64,000 bases of DNA from contig OZ017799.1 in NCBI GenBank assembly GCA_963969395.1, positions 5,086,501 through 5,150,500 on the forward strand, in the 5' to 3' direction. Shown piece by piece: positions 25,001-36,723 of the stretch (positions are counted from its first letter, which is position 1; each line of letters starts with the position of its first letter). Position numbers and translations under genes: made by a program. The notes under the pieces were generated by a model. That model saw nothing but the letters and a program-made list of their open reading frames with translations. It did not search any database and was not told the origin of the DNA. Source of the stretch: Pseudoscleropodium purum. Taxonomy: Eukaryota; Streptophyta; Bryopsida; Hypnales; Brachytheciaceae.

Positions 25001-26220
25001 ATAAAAGTTCTGCTAGTGCCACTATCTAAGTTTCCATCCTCATTAATTGAAGGATTTGATGAAGCTCAAAGAATTTTTTCAAAGAAAGCATGAATTTAGG
25101 AATATCTTCAATTCATATGACCTCCTCCACATATGGAGTTAGTCAAAGATTTCATTGGTACTAGTGACTATTGCAAGATAATAGAAGTCACACCTCAATG
25201 AAATACAATGAAGCTCATACCAAAAGGAATAGTTGGAATCTTGAAAATACCATCAAGGGAGACAAATGGGTTATATTTATTTATCTCACTATTGAAGAAA
25301 GGATTGAAGTCTTCAAAGAAAATCTTGTTAAAACAAAAGTAGTTGATGGGTGGGACCTCTATCAAATTCTATATCAAACTTTATTGATATTTATGATATT
25401 TATTAATTAACATTTTTTGAGCTCTTCAATTTGTAATCTGGACAAATAAAAATAATACATGTTGGATTTAAGACATGGAAGGGGGGAATAATTGATTGGG
25501 CTTATTTAGCCTATGAATATATGCTACAAGAGATGTCTGCCAAGAAAAATCAAAGTTTCATATTTGTGATATTAGCCCATCTTCTTTTAGCATTCTGTCA
25601 ATATAGTTTCAATTATTTGGAGAAGGTGCCATTATTAGAGATTTAGACAATGATACTTTTGCACCAATCCTAGAGAATAGAAAGGAAAAAGACCATTTGT
25701 ATCAAATTCAATATCAAATGAATCAAATTTTGGAACTAATGAAGGAGAATCAAGTTCTAATGATGAGTTATTCCAAGTTATTAAAGAATACAAGGAAAAC
25801 CAATGGCTTATGAATTTGGAGATAGATTCTAATAAAACCAAAGAGATTGCATGGTAGGAATAAGTAAGGACATTAGAGGTTTCAAAAATTAAATTCCAAG
25901 ATATGCATAGAACAACTAAGTCAAGCTTTAGGAGCAAAAACAAAAGATTATTGAGTTCTAAAATTAGAGTGTGAAGAACTTTAAAATGAAAGGAACATTT
26001 TAATAGAACAAAATTATCAGCTTATAGTGACAAAAATGGAAGAAATGCAAGATAAAATTAAGACCCTCAAGTGTTAATTGGAAAAAGTCAACAGTCTTCC
26101 TAAAGTTCAAAAGCCAAAAAAACTAAATACTAATCAAAGAATAAATGAATTGGAGCAAACTATAAGACTATTAATTAGTACCAATGATGAATAGCTCCCT
26201 AACAATGGCACCAAAATGTA
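25001..26220 (+). pseudogene. Possible decayed coding region with coiled-coil-like part
   Basis: Plus-strand fragments near 25171-25410 and a heptad-rich stretch near 25980-26190 (for example IVTKMEEMQDKIKTLK) read like protein but are broken by stops and shifts. No family was recognised. It could be the N-terminal part of the same kind of element as 21845-22740, which is a guess from proximity alone. Confidence 0.2.
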
Positions 26221-26309
26221 GACGGGAAAAAGCTACCAAGGCAACAAGACCATAGCAACTATCCTAGTGGAGAATCTTTTCAAAACAAAGGTCAAATGAG
26301 ACAATGCAC

Positions 26310-26850
26310 TGAAAAGAGGTGTACCACCCCAATTTGCATTAGTTGCCCCCTTGCCTTTCTCAAAAAATTTACAAGCCATTGATTTTTTTTTAAATGTTTA
26401 CCTTCAAAATTGCCATTGATCTTGTAAGATTTAATTTGAGCCGTGCAAATATGAGGTATGTACTGAATACCGAATATGGTATTAGATGTAGATATAATAC
26501 CACATATAAGTACATGTTGAATATTAAATATGATATCGGATATGGATACAATATTACATACAAATACATATGAAATATTGAATACAAATACCAGATATAT
26601 ATATATATAGTATTGGATATAAATACAATATCATATACAAATACATACTGAATATTGAATATGAATACCAGATATGGATACAATACCAAATATGGATACA
26701 GGATGAATTGTTCCATATTGATTGTCAAACAAGTTGGTTTCTGAAATTACAAGATGGGGGAGGGGTGGTTGGATATAAAAAATTTGAAATTTTAGTGTAT
26801 TGTATGACACAAAGTATCACAATACACAAGAATATAGTCAATGCTTTTTA
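26310..26850 (+). repeat. Repeat R3, copy 2 (array plus terminal hairpin)
   Basis: Starts with a ccaccccaatttgcattagt block and tttctcaaaaaatttac. A degenerate array follows (26450-26705; units such as atatggatacaatacc). After that come a G-rich segment (gatgggggaggggtgg) and an imperfect hairpin whose core is tgacacaaagtatca. The same order of parts occurs at 48130-48610. A 112-codon minus-strand frame over the array is a composition artefact. Confidence 0.6.
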
Positions 26851-27176
26851 AAGACAAATTCTATTACACATTATATATAAAAGTTCATAATATATCCATT
26901 AGTTAGACATCTTGAAAATATATAAGACCTACAGAGTGAGTGTGTGGAAAGTCAATTTTTCCAAGCCTAAATCACTAGCCAAAAGACAATTGTTCATTTG
27001 AAGCAGTTCTAAGATAATTTCCTACTTTATACTTCTTAGAACATTTGAAATCTAATTATAAAGACAATTAGCCTCATTTATACTATTTGCATGAAAATAG
27101 ATTAGGAATTTGTCTACATTTACATTGCCAAAGACAATCAGTCAAAATTCCAAAAATTTAAGTTGACAACAATTAC
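26851..27176. other. No recognisable feature
   Basis: AT-rich spacer. Confidence 0.5.
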
Positions 27177-27668
27177 TTTTTTCATGAACAAAAATTTGAA
27201 ATTGGTTTTCTAGAGTTACATATACATAGAAAGCTTTGAATCATTCCATTTTGATCAATGAGTCAAAAGTTATGAGGATTTTTTGTTTGCTGACAGTTAT
27301 GGATTTTCTACTCTAAAATAAACTTGAAGTCCTTTATCTTACTCATTTTGCAATATTTTTGAAATAAAATAAAATCATAGGATGTAGATTGTTTATCACA
27401 ACATTCTAACCATTGGGATTACCATTTCTCAATTCCATAATTTAATTCTTAACAATTTAGTCTTTTTGAATCATTCTCTACTACTAACTAGTTACTATTT
27501 TTTCCAATATGTTGTACAATTCCAAATGATCTAAAATTTTTTAAGCATGTGGCCAACTTATCTAGAAAAAATATCCCAAAGAAGCACCACCATTTTGATG
27601 ATTTTTTCATATAAAAGTGAGCTTGTGAAATACAACTGCCCTATTTTTCATAGGGCCAAGAAAATGGC
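27177..27668 (+). mobile_element. TTAA family, copy 7 (internal part)
   Basis: Matches the family from ttgaaattggttttctagag to the cttgtgaaatacaactgccc block. Both ends are missing. The right side abuts the TTAA boundary of the related element at 27673-28616, which probably inserted here. Confidence 0.6.
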
Positions 27669-27672
27669 ATTC

Positions 27673-28616
27673 TTAACCCTAAAGTCCCAAGGCCATTTTT
27701 CTTTCAAAAACCACTCAAAACTGCCGATTTTGCTGCATTCACCCAAGAAAACAAAAAAAATCTTTTTTTTAATAATCTAATTTTAGGATCTTGTACTTCA
27801 CTTGTCTTGGCTCATGTGGTAAAATTTTCATGAAGTTTGACCGTATTGATTGGAAGATATTAGCATTCAAAGTTGAAAAAGAAAGCTTTTTTGAACATTG
27901 GCTTGGAATTTCAGATGACTTTGACCGCCAATTGTGAAATTTTTTTGCACTACAAACTTTGAATTTAAATTTTTTAATGTTAAGAAATTGAGTTGAAAGT
28001 CTAGGGAAAAAAATTTAAGAAAATAACACTTGATTCTCATTCTTTAAAAAATTGTTAAGTAGAAGTAGGTCTAAGATGGAAAAAATTCCAAAATTGTTAA
28101 TAACTCCAAGATGGGATTGAAAGACAATAATTCCAAAGGTGAGATTTTTCTTAGCAGAAAAACACAAAATTTTCCAAAAATATTTGTCGAAATTTGTGGA
28201 AAATGCATTCAAAAATGAATCCTACAAGTTATTTTTTCAAGAAGATGTTTAAATTGCCCAAAAAAACAAGATTGTTCGTAACTTTCTCATTATTAGTCCA
28301 AATAGAACAAATCAAAGATTCACATGTAGAAAAAAAATTTAACATTTTAGAAGAAAAAAAATTAGAATTTTTTTTTTTTTAAATTTCAATTTTTTTTAAA
28401 TTTCCTGCAAAGTTCAGTTTCAGGCTTTTTGTGGTATAACTTTTGCTCCCAGGCACCAATTGAAATAAGAATTATATTCCCACATAGCTAATCTATTTTT
28501 CTATCTTATGGAAAAGTTGGAAAAAAAAATTCACCAAAATTTGAGATCACAAGAACCTACTTGAAATCTAATTTGTGATTTGTCCCTTGAGGGGACAATG
28601 GGACTTTAGGGGTTAA
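27673..28616 (+). mobile_element. TTAA-bounded element, divergent sibling family (type C)
   Basis: Bounded by TTAACCCTAAAGTCCCAAGG and gggactttaggggttaa. The terminal inverted repeat is about 19 bp, longer than in the main family, and TTAA lies at both edges. The outer 13 bp match the main family, but the interior of about 0.9 kb is largely different (for example tgtggtataacttttgctcc). No transposase frame. Confidence 0.7.
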
Positions 28617-29720
28617 CTAATAAAATTTCTAGAACCATATTGTGCATCACACAAATTTCAGCAATAGCTTTCAAAATATCTATTAATTATGTCTCATTTC
28701 AATTATTCATATTTTAATAGTAAGTATCTTGAAAAAAATACAATCTGCGTTCCATTAAATTTTTTGAAAACATTCAAAATTTCAATGACTCATTAAAAGG
28801 GGGCAGAGTTGCACACAAGAACATTTTTGTACCCTCTATTTTTTTTTACATTTGAAGCTAGCCATCCATCATAAATTTTAAAGTTCTATTCTTTTTCAAA
28901 ATGCAAAGAGAAATTCTTTTTTTGAAAATCTTCAAAATTTGACAATCTTTTTTTGTTGCTTTCTCTTAGTGGTTCTCTTGTTTACTCGTATTTTTCTCAC
29001 ACAGTAAAGAGGCATTAAAGTTCTCTTGGTTTCTTCTCTCAAGATGCCACATGTGATAAACAAAGTTGAATCTTCTACTTCAATTTTTCAACATCTAATA
29101 TAGCAATTGCAAATTTTGTGTATTCAAATTCAAATTTTTTAATATATATATTTTTTAATTGTATTGTACATTTCTTAAAATTAGATTCAAAATGATTGTT
29201 TTCCATTATAACCTTCACATTAGATAAAAGTATCTAAATATTATCATTTTTGTTACAGATTGTATGATATTTTATACATTGTACTTGAAAAAACGACAGT
29301 AATTTGATTTTGAGAAATTAGTTTGTAAGCAATATAATCTATAGATATCAATATAATACTAATGCAAGAGTTATTTATATACAAAAAATCAAAATTTTAT
29401 CAATCAATTATTTAAATGACAAGTTTAGCTTGTTGATAGCCATTAAACATGAATGTCATAGCTAATGACATTGAACTACTGAAAATAAATAAAATCACTT
29501 TAGAAATTTTAAATTGTTATTCATTGCTATTCAATCTTGAGAAAAGCTTTCAAATTAATTGATTCTTTTGTAATAAATGCTAGCATGACAACAATGATCT
29601 ATGCATTAATTAGGCTATTTTTTTAGCTTGTTTATTAGGAAAATCTCCAAAACCATGCACCCACGGTTGCTTTTTGGTGGGAATATATATATATAGAAAA
29701 TGGATTAATTGTTTTTGTAA
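28617..29720. other. No recognisable feature
   Basis: AT-rich sequence. No gene was supported. Confidence 0.5.
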
Positions 29721-30644
29721 TTGACCCCTAAAGCTTTTTGAACATGTTTTCACCAAAAACACTTCAAAACTGTCATTTCTAATACAAGTATCAAATTTTA
29801 GAGAAAAAAATGTTTTGGGACACATGTAACCATAGGACTTTGTAATGTGTTGGTTTAAAAGATGTGGAACAAATTTAAAAAATTTCCACCATGCAGATTG
29901 CAAGATATTAGCATTTGAATTGACAAAAATCCTTTTTTTGGCCTTGTGAAAAAACAGGCGGCTACACTTTACAAGGTCACATTTGTATGAAAAATGTTTA
30001 TGTCGGTGGTGATTCTTTGGATTCATTCTTCAAGGCAAGTTCACTACATACTTGAAAAATTTCAGATCATTTAGAATTGTACACAATATAGGAAAAAAAT
30101 AGTGAGCAAAAAGAATTAGAGAATGATTCAAAATATTGAATTGTTAAGAATTTAATTATGGAACTGAAAAATGCCAATTCCAATAATTGAAATGTTGTAA
30201 TAAAAAATCTACATCCTATGATTTTTTTTCAAAAAATATTGAAAATGGAGTAAAATAAAGGACTTCAAAGTTTATTTTAGAGTCTAGAATCTAAAATTAC
30301 CCACAAACTAAAATTCTTTAGATCTTTCATCTCATTAATCACAATGGAATGATTCAAGGCTTTCCAAGCATTTATAAACCTCAAGAACCGATTTCATATT
30401 TTTATTTATTAAAAAAGTGAATTTATGAGAAATTTTTGGACTACCCCAAGATCAATGAAAATTGTATATTATTTAATAATTTTTAACCATGTAGTCAAAA
30501 GATACAAAATTTGTTGTGCCTTGAAGCTACTCCTTTGGCACATGTGTGAAAATTTTAAAAAATAAAGAAGAAAAATTCTATTCTTAGTGAGTTGTCCAAA
30601 ATTGCTATGTTGCCGAAAACGCTATTTGGTCCTTTAGGGATTAA
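29721..30644 (-). mobile_element. TTAA family, copy 8 (subtype A)
   Basis: Full-length copy bounded by TTGACCCCTAAAG (one TTAA base changed) and CTTTAGGGATTAA. The subtype A module lies near the right end. A minus-strand frame (29610-30026, 138 codons) overlaps the position of the 86-codon frame in other copies and runs past the element edge because its stop is lost. Confidence 0.8.
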
Positions 30645-32124
30645 AACCCAAATATAGATCCATTAATGTTCCTTGTTCATTACTAAATTTTTGGTCCAAA
30701 GTTTATCAAAAATATGAGAGAACTTTCAAAATTGGATATCATAAAAATGAGATACCAAATACATATGTATGTATGTATGTATATCAAAAATCAAAATGTT
30801 AACCAACATATATAAAAAAATTGGTAATAAACAAAGAACATTAATGGGCCTATATTTGAGTCTTAATTACCAAAATAAATATACCTATGACTAAAATGTT
30901 GACCAAGGTATCGTTTTAAAATTATATGACTTCTAAATGCTTCAAAATTAAATATGTAAACCATAAGACTTCTAAATCTTTGCCTTATTAGATATCACGA
31001 GAATGAAATACCAAATATGATGGAACTTTTTTTTAAATGGATATGACAAAGTTTTCCAAATTCTACATCTTTTAAGCTAATTTCTTTCAACAAACTGAAA
31101 TTTCAACCTATGGTATATTTATGCAAAAATCTATAAGCTCTTTTTTAATTTAAAATTTATTTTTGACATATGTCTATGAAATAGTTTTCAAAATTGAAAT
31201 TTCTATTAAAATGCATAAAAAAGTTCATTTACTATAGTGTGCACAAAACACTTGTGCTACAAATTAATTAACAAGTTATCTATAGAAGCACTTTAAAATT
31301 TTGTTTCATTGAGATGTATTCTAAAAATATTAGTCTAAGATTCATGGTGATTTACAACATTTTTCTAGCCATTTTGGTTCATGTTAATTTTTAAGGAATC
31401 AATTCACAATTGTTTAAGACATTTTTTAATATGATAAGAAATTAAGAAATTGAAACTTTTTAATAAATTCTATTTGAAGTGAAATTCTCAAACTAGAAAA
31501 TATATAAACTAAGCCTTAAATGCCATAGTTCTTGGAAACACATTGAAAATCAATCCAAGTTTCTAGCTCAAACATTTGACGATTTGTTTTTACATCATTT
31601 TAAGTAAGTATCATCTCTTGATAAAACTTCCAATTGCAAACTTTCTAAACCAATTTGAAATTCCAAAAAGAATGAAGAAACTTTAATCATACAAAAACAA
31701 GAATTGAACTAGGACTCTAGGTACTAAATCAAATGCAATTTTGTTTACTAACACAATATACTAAAAAACTAGGAGATGTATACTGATGTGAAATGAAAAA
31801 TAGAATTTGGAACTAATTTCTTAAAATTTTAATCAAATAATAAATGAAAAAACAATGCCATATTAGAAATTCAAAAAGTTCAACATATAATTATAATATA
31901 AATATTATGATAACTAGATTATAATCCATTGAAATTATTTTGCTTATTTTAGATAGGAAGCCTATTTAAAGACCAATTCAAGATCAATTCTACTTTTGGA
32001 GGGGGATGAATCCCTAATAATATTCCACAATTATTTACACATGTCTACTAAAAGATATGTGGATGCCAATTATATTTTCTTTTTAGATTATCTCTTTTGG
32101 ATCTTATTTGAATTAGTTTTGAAT
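30645..32124. other. No recognisable feature
   Basis: AT-rich sequence with a short TATG run near 30762-30781. No gene. Confidence 0.5.
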
Positions 32125-32352
32125 CATTATAAGAAACCAAAGTTTATTGATGTCAAAAGGAACAAATTTTAGGTGACATTGAAAAAAACAAAGCATGTTT
32201 TTATGTCAACAATGATGTCCAATATAACATCAATGGGCATCATTATTGACATAAAAACATGGGTTTGTTTTTTTGATGTCACCTTGGATATCACCTAAAA
32301 TTTGTTCCTTTTAATGTCAATCTGTCACCTAAAACAAGATTTTCTTCTAGTG
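32125..32352. mobile_element. CACTA-like foldback MITE with AAT target duplication
   Basis: The left arm starts CATTATAAGAAACC and the right arm ends TTTTCTTCTAGTG. The arms pair for about 100 bp, sharing aggaacaaattttaggtga and catgtttttatgtcaa. The 3-bp repeat AAT flanks both ends, as expected for CACTA elements. No coding sequence. Confidence 0.8.
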
Positions 32353-32364
32353 AATTTTTTAATT

Positions 32365-32365
<1 letters not shown>

Positions 32366-32402
<37 letters not shown>
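32366..32402. repeat. (TA)n microsatellite
   Basis: A run of about 17 TA units just right of the foldback MITE. Confidence 0.9.
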
Positions 32403-32406
<4 letters not shown>

Positions 32407-33561
32407 TCAACATTTGCAAGCATTTCCCCTTTGCATCATCAAGAAATTGCTATAAGTTAATGAGCATCAAGTTACAATGATGTTATTTAGGAATTAGAAT
32501 GAAAAACAGCATGGATGAAATCATGACACAATTTATATTTAATATGATAGATAATAAGGTGATATGAATCATTGTGGCCTTATCCTTAAATGAACTTTAG
32601 AAATTGAAATTAAATTTTGCAATTTTTCAAACATCTTTTCAAACATCCTTTAACCCCTAAAGGACCAATATGCGGGTTTTTTGGCTACATAGCAATTTTA
32701 GAAACATATAATATAGTAAGTGTACACATAGATGCATAGTGATCAATTGAGTGTACAAATAGAAATCTATATATCTTTTGATCCAAAATTTATTCTCTCC
32801 ACAACATTCATTTCATATGTGATAACAATGGAATCAATGGATTTATATATAGTATAAATATCAATCCATAAATATAAGATGTATAATCCACACAAATAGA
32901 TCCATTTTAAGAAAAACATTAACAATTCACATTTTATTCTTTCATACTTTTATAGTGGAAACTTATTTCTAATATGCTTGTTATCTTATGATACATTGAT
33001 CTATAGAAATTTAAAGAATTTTGTTGGTCTTAGGTATCTTTTGGAATTTAACTATAGATCTCTATAGTTTGGCAAGTAATCAAAACACCTTCTAAGTTTC
33101 TTATCATATTTCAATTACATCTCCATGTTTATGTATCGCTCTAGTTTCAAATTTTATTCATTACGTTTTTAACCAATTATAGTATGAAGGTATCTATATC
33201 TCACTAGAAGCATGCAATTCTAAATTTTGTCAAGTCTTTTAGATTTGTTTCAAATTCTATTTTCATTCATATTAGCAATGAGAAAGTGGTTACTTATATG
33301 GGGCCTAAAGATTAATCATTTAATCCCAAATGCATCGAGAAACCCAATTTGAGATTTTTTTGAACTTAAATAAGCTCTATTAACTTCAAATTTTGGCTTT
33401 TTTTTCACTACGTTTTTGAAATGACTACTAATCAGCATACCCTACACATAAAAGAAGCTTCATTCTATGTCAATCCAATAAATATTGCAAAAGTTAAAAG
33501 TTTCTTTTGCAAATTATCGTATCAAAGAGGGCGGACCAGAAAAACTTCAAAAATATATTAA
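32403..33561. other. AT-rich sequence with a short TTAA-family fragment
   Basis: A left-end fragment of the TTAA family (TTAACCCCTAAAGGACCAA and about 40 bp more) sits at 32650-32705. The rest shows nothing recognisable. Confidence 0.55.
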
Positions 33562-34491
33562 TTAACCCCTAAAGTTCCTTGACTATGTTTTCACCAAAAA
33601 CACTCCAAAACTGCCATTTCTTTTACAAGTTTCAAAATTTAGAAAAAGAACATTTTTGGACACATATAATCGTAGGATCTTGTAGTAAACTAGTTTGAAA
33701 AGATGTGGTAAAAATTTCAGAAATTTCCACCGTGTAGATTGCAAGATATTAGCATTTGAAGTGACAAAAATCACTTTTTTGGCCTTGTGAAAATATGGGC
33801 AGCTGAACTTTACAAGGTCACATTTGTATGAAGAAAGGTTCAAAATGATTGCAACTCTTTGGATTCACTCTTCAAGGCATGTTGGATACATGCTTGAAAA
33901 ATTTCAGATCATTTGGAATTGTACAACATATAGGAAAAAAATAATAAATGGAAAGACTTAGAAAATGGTTCAAAATATTAATTTATTAACAATTTATTTA
34001 TGGAATTGAAAAATTCCAATCCAATGGTTGAAATTTTGTAATAAAAAATCTAAGCCCAAGGTTTTTATTTTTTTCCAAAATATTAAAAATTGAGCTCAAT
34101 AAAGGACTTCAAAGTTTATTTTGGGGTAGAGAATCCATAACTACCCGCAAACGAAAATACCTCATAACTTTTGAGTCATTGATCAAAATGGAATGATTCA
34201 AAGCTTTTAATGTATATATAAATCTAGAAAACCAATTTTAAATTTTGATTCTTGAAAAAAATGATTTTTTCAAATCTGCTTGGCTTGCTTGAGTTGAGAA
34301 ACAAACTACATATTAGGCTATAACTTTTGACTCACATTTCCAAATGTCTTGAAATTTAGTGCACATGAAAGATATTCCTTATCTACACCTTCTATCAAAA
34401 TTTGGGCCAAAAATATAAAAATCTCTAGTCACACGCACTTGCCCAAAATTTCTATGTTGCCAAAAAATGCAATTTGGTCTTTAGGGGTTAA
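33562..34491 (-). mobile_element. TTAA family, copy 10 (subtype B, best-preserved ends)
   Basis: The cleanest copy, bounded by TTAACCCCTAAAGTTCCTT and GGTCTTTAGGGGTTAA. The subtype B module (gaaagatattccttatctac) is near the right end. An 86-codon minus-strand frame (33583-33843) aligns along its whole length to 11767-12027. Flanks outside TTAA differ (aatatattaa and tttgattta). Confidence 0.85.
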
Positions 34492-35584
34492 TTTGATTTA
34501 CAATAAAGATTGATACCTACACAAAAAACTTGACCAATTCTATTTTCAACTAGTGAGATGAAGTTATAAGTTTTATTTTGCAAGCAATGAAGTTTGAAAA
34601 CAAATCTAAAATAAAACATACAAACAAACTGAGAACATAGAATATGTTTTTTCACTGGAGCATTTTTGCCATTAGGATTTACAATCTATTATATATCAAA
34701 GAATGTAATAGGATGGTTGGACCCTTGGATGGTTCTAAGGTGGAAACATCCAAAATCATCCTTGTACCCATTTTTGACAAATAGACTTCTTTTGAGGTAT
34801 CCCCAATGTGACATTAAATTTTCTCCTTCTTTAATTCCAATTTGTTGACTATTGATTCTTTAGATTTTGACTTTATGACCAAGCTATGTGACAATTTTAA
34901 AGGCCTAGAGAGCTCCCTTTTTGAAAATTTGTAGTAATTGCATGTCCCTTCCAAAACAAATATTTTATTTTTGAAATTTTTTGGTTTTCAATTGCTAGCA
35001 GTGTAAAAATGTTATTGTTGTTCTCTAGAAAAGGTGCCTCCATCTTTACTCAATTGTTGATTTTGACAATTTTAGATGTTATTACCTTGTTCAAAATCTT
35101 TCATCGAAGTTTTCTAGAAGATTACATATCTAACTTTCTTTTGGTAAGGTAGTTTGCTCTTGAAGCAACCTTTTAAGAGTTGATTGCATTTAGGAGAAAG
35201 CTATAAAGTCTTCAAAAGCATTTTCAATCAATTTTTGTAGGAAGAAAAATAAAACACGCATCTAATCCAAGTCATTTCATATTTTTTGGACCTTTCTAGA
35301 ATTAGTTATGAATTTTTGAAGTTGAAATGTATCAGTCACTGAAAGTAATCCCATTTGAAATGTACACACTACTTAGGACATTAGAAAGCAAAATATCCCC
35401 TTGTGTTAGTAGTTGCTTTTAGAGAGCCCTACCTTAGAGAAACAATTGTTTCATTTTCTATTGGCTAGTGCAAGCTGATGGTGCTAAACAATTTGTTTTG
35501 GAGGATTTGGGGAGAAGTGTTGAAGTGGTAATATACAAGAAAATGATGTAGCCAAATATTTTAGTATTCATCTATATTTTGGAT
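34492..35584. other. No recognisable feature
   Basis: AT-rich sequence. A 60-codon plus-strand frame at 34666-34848 has no motif. Confidence 0.5.
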
Positions 35585-35634
35585 AGAACTATCTTTTCAT
35601 CTACATATTTAGACAAGTTTCATTTAAAATTGGC
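35585..35634 (+). repeat. Direct repeat flanking TTAA copy 11, left unit
   Basis: The text gaactatcttttcatctaca recurs with few changes at 36637-36690, on the other side of the TTAA-family copy. Confidence 0.6.
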
Positions 35635-35707
35635 AACTTCGTATAAATTATTTTCAAAAATTAGAACAACTTGACATCATTATCCAATTTATTTTTCAAA
35701 TTTTTCC

Positions 35708-36623
35708 TTAACCCCTAAAGGACCAAGCTATATTTTTTTTGGCAACATAGTGATTTTAAGCAACTCACTACAAATAGAATTTTTATTTTTTTCTTTGAAA
35801 TTTTCACACAACATGGGGACCAAATTTTTCTTTAAGGCCCAACAATTTTCATAACTTTGACTACATGGTTAAGAAGTTATTGTATGATATGTAGTTTTTT
35901 TTCCTAGTTGGGTAGTCTAGGGAGATTAGGAGTAATCACTTTTCTCAAAAAGAAAAATTTGAAATTATTTTTCTAGATTTATATATGCGTAGAAGTTTTA
36001 AATCATTCCATTTTGATCAATGAGATGAAAGTTACAAGGAGTTTTAGTTTGTGGGCAGTTGCAGATTGTCTACTCTAAAATAGACTTTGAAATCCTTTAC
36101 TTAACTCAATTTTTCAATATTTTTTTTAAAAGAAAATTGTAGCATATAGATTGTTTATTACAACATTGCAATCACCAAGGATTGGCATTACAACCACCTT
36201 TTCAAATCATTCTCTACTTCTTTCTATTCACTATTTTTTCTTATATGTTGTACAATTTCAAATGATTTGAAAATTTTCAAGCATGTAGCCAACTTGCCTT
36301 GCAAAATGAATCCAAAGAACCACCACCATTTGTGACATTTTTTCATACAAATGTCACCTTGTGAAGTGCAGTTGCCTAGGGATTTTTGCACGGCCAAAAA
36401 AAAGTATTTTTATCAATTCAAATGCTAATATCTTGCAATGTACACAATGGAAAATTCTGAAATTTTTTCCACATCTTTTCAAACTAGCATTCTACACAAT
36501 CCTATAGTTACATGTGTCCAAACACGATTCTTTTTCCCTTCCTCTAAAACTTGGGACTTTTACTAAAAACGACAGTTTTGGAGCATTCATGGTGAAAAAC
36601 CTAGCCAAGGAACTTTAGGGGCT
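35708..36623 (+). mobile_element. TTAA family, copy 11 (subtype A)
   Basis: Starts TTAACCCCTAAAGGACCAAG and ends ggaactttaggggct, with the right TTAA changed to gctc. It is full length. It carries the subtype A module (ggcccaacaattttcataac). Confidence 0.8.
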
Positions 36624-36636
36624 CCCCGATTTTAGA

Positions 36637-36690
36637 TGAGAACTATCTTTTCATCCACATATTTGGATGATTTTCATTTCAGATTGTCCA
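36637..36690 (+). repeat. Direct repeat flanking TTAA copy 11, right unit
   Basis: Near-copy of 35585-35634, continuing into the GC-richer island. Confidence 0.6.
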
Positions 36691-36723
36691 TTTCATCCAA
36701 ATTTTTCTTCCACTTTTTTCCTT

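Noticed and set aside
26390..26728. 112-codon minus-strand frame rich in Tyr/Leu/Ile
   Set aside because: It is the translation of the degenerate short-unit array in repeat R3. The matching frames at 16219-16496 and 48233-48451 come from the same array.
33562..33575. CCCTAAA words suggesting interstitial telomere repeats
   Set aside because: CCCCTAAAG occurs once at each element tip and never in tandem. It is part of the terminal repeat.
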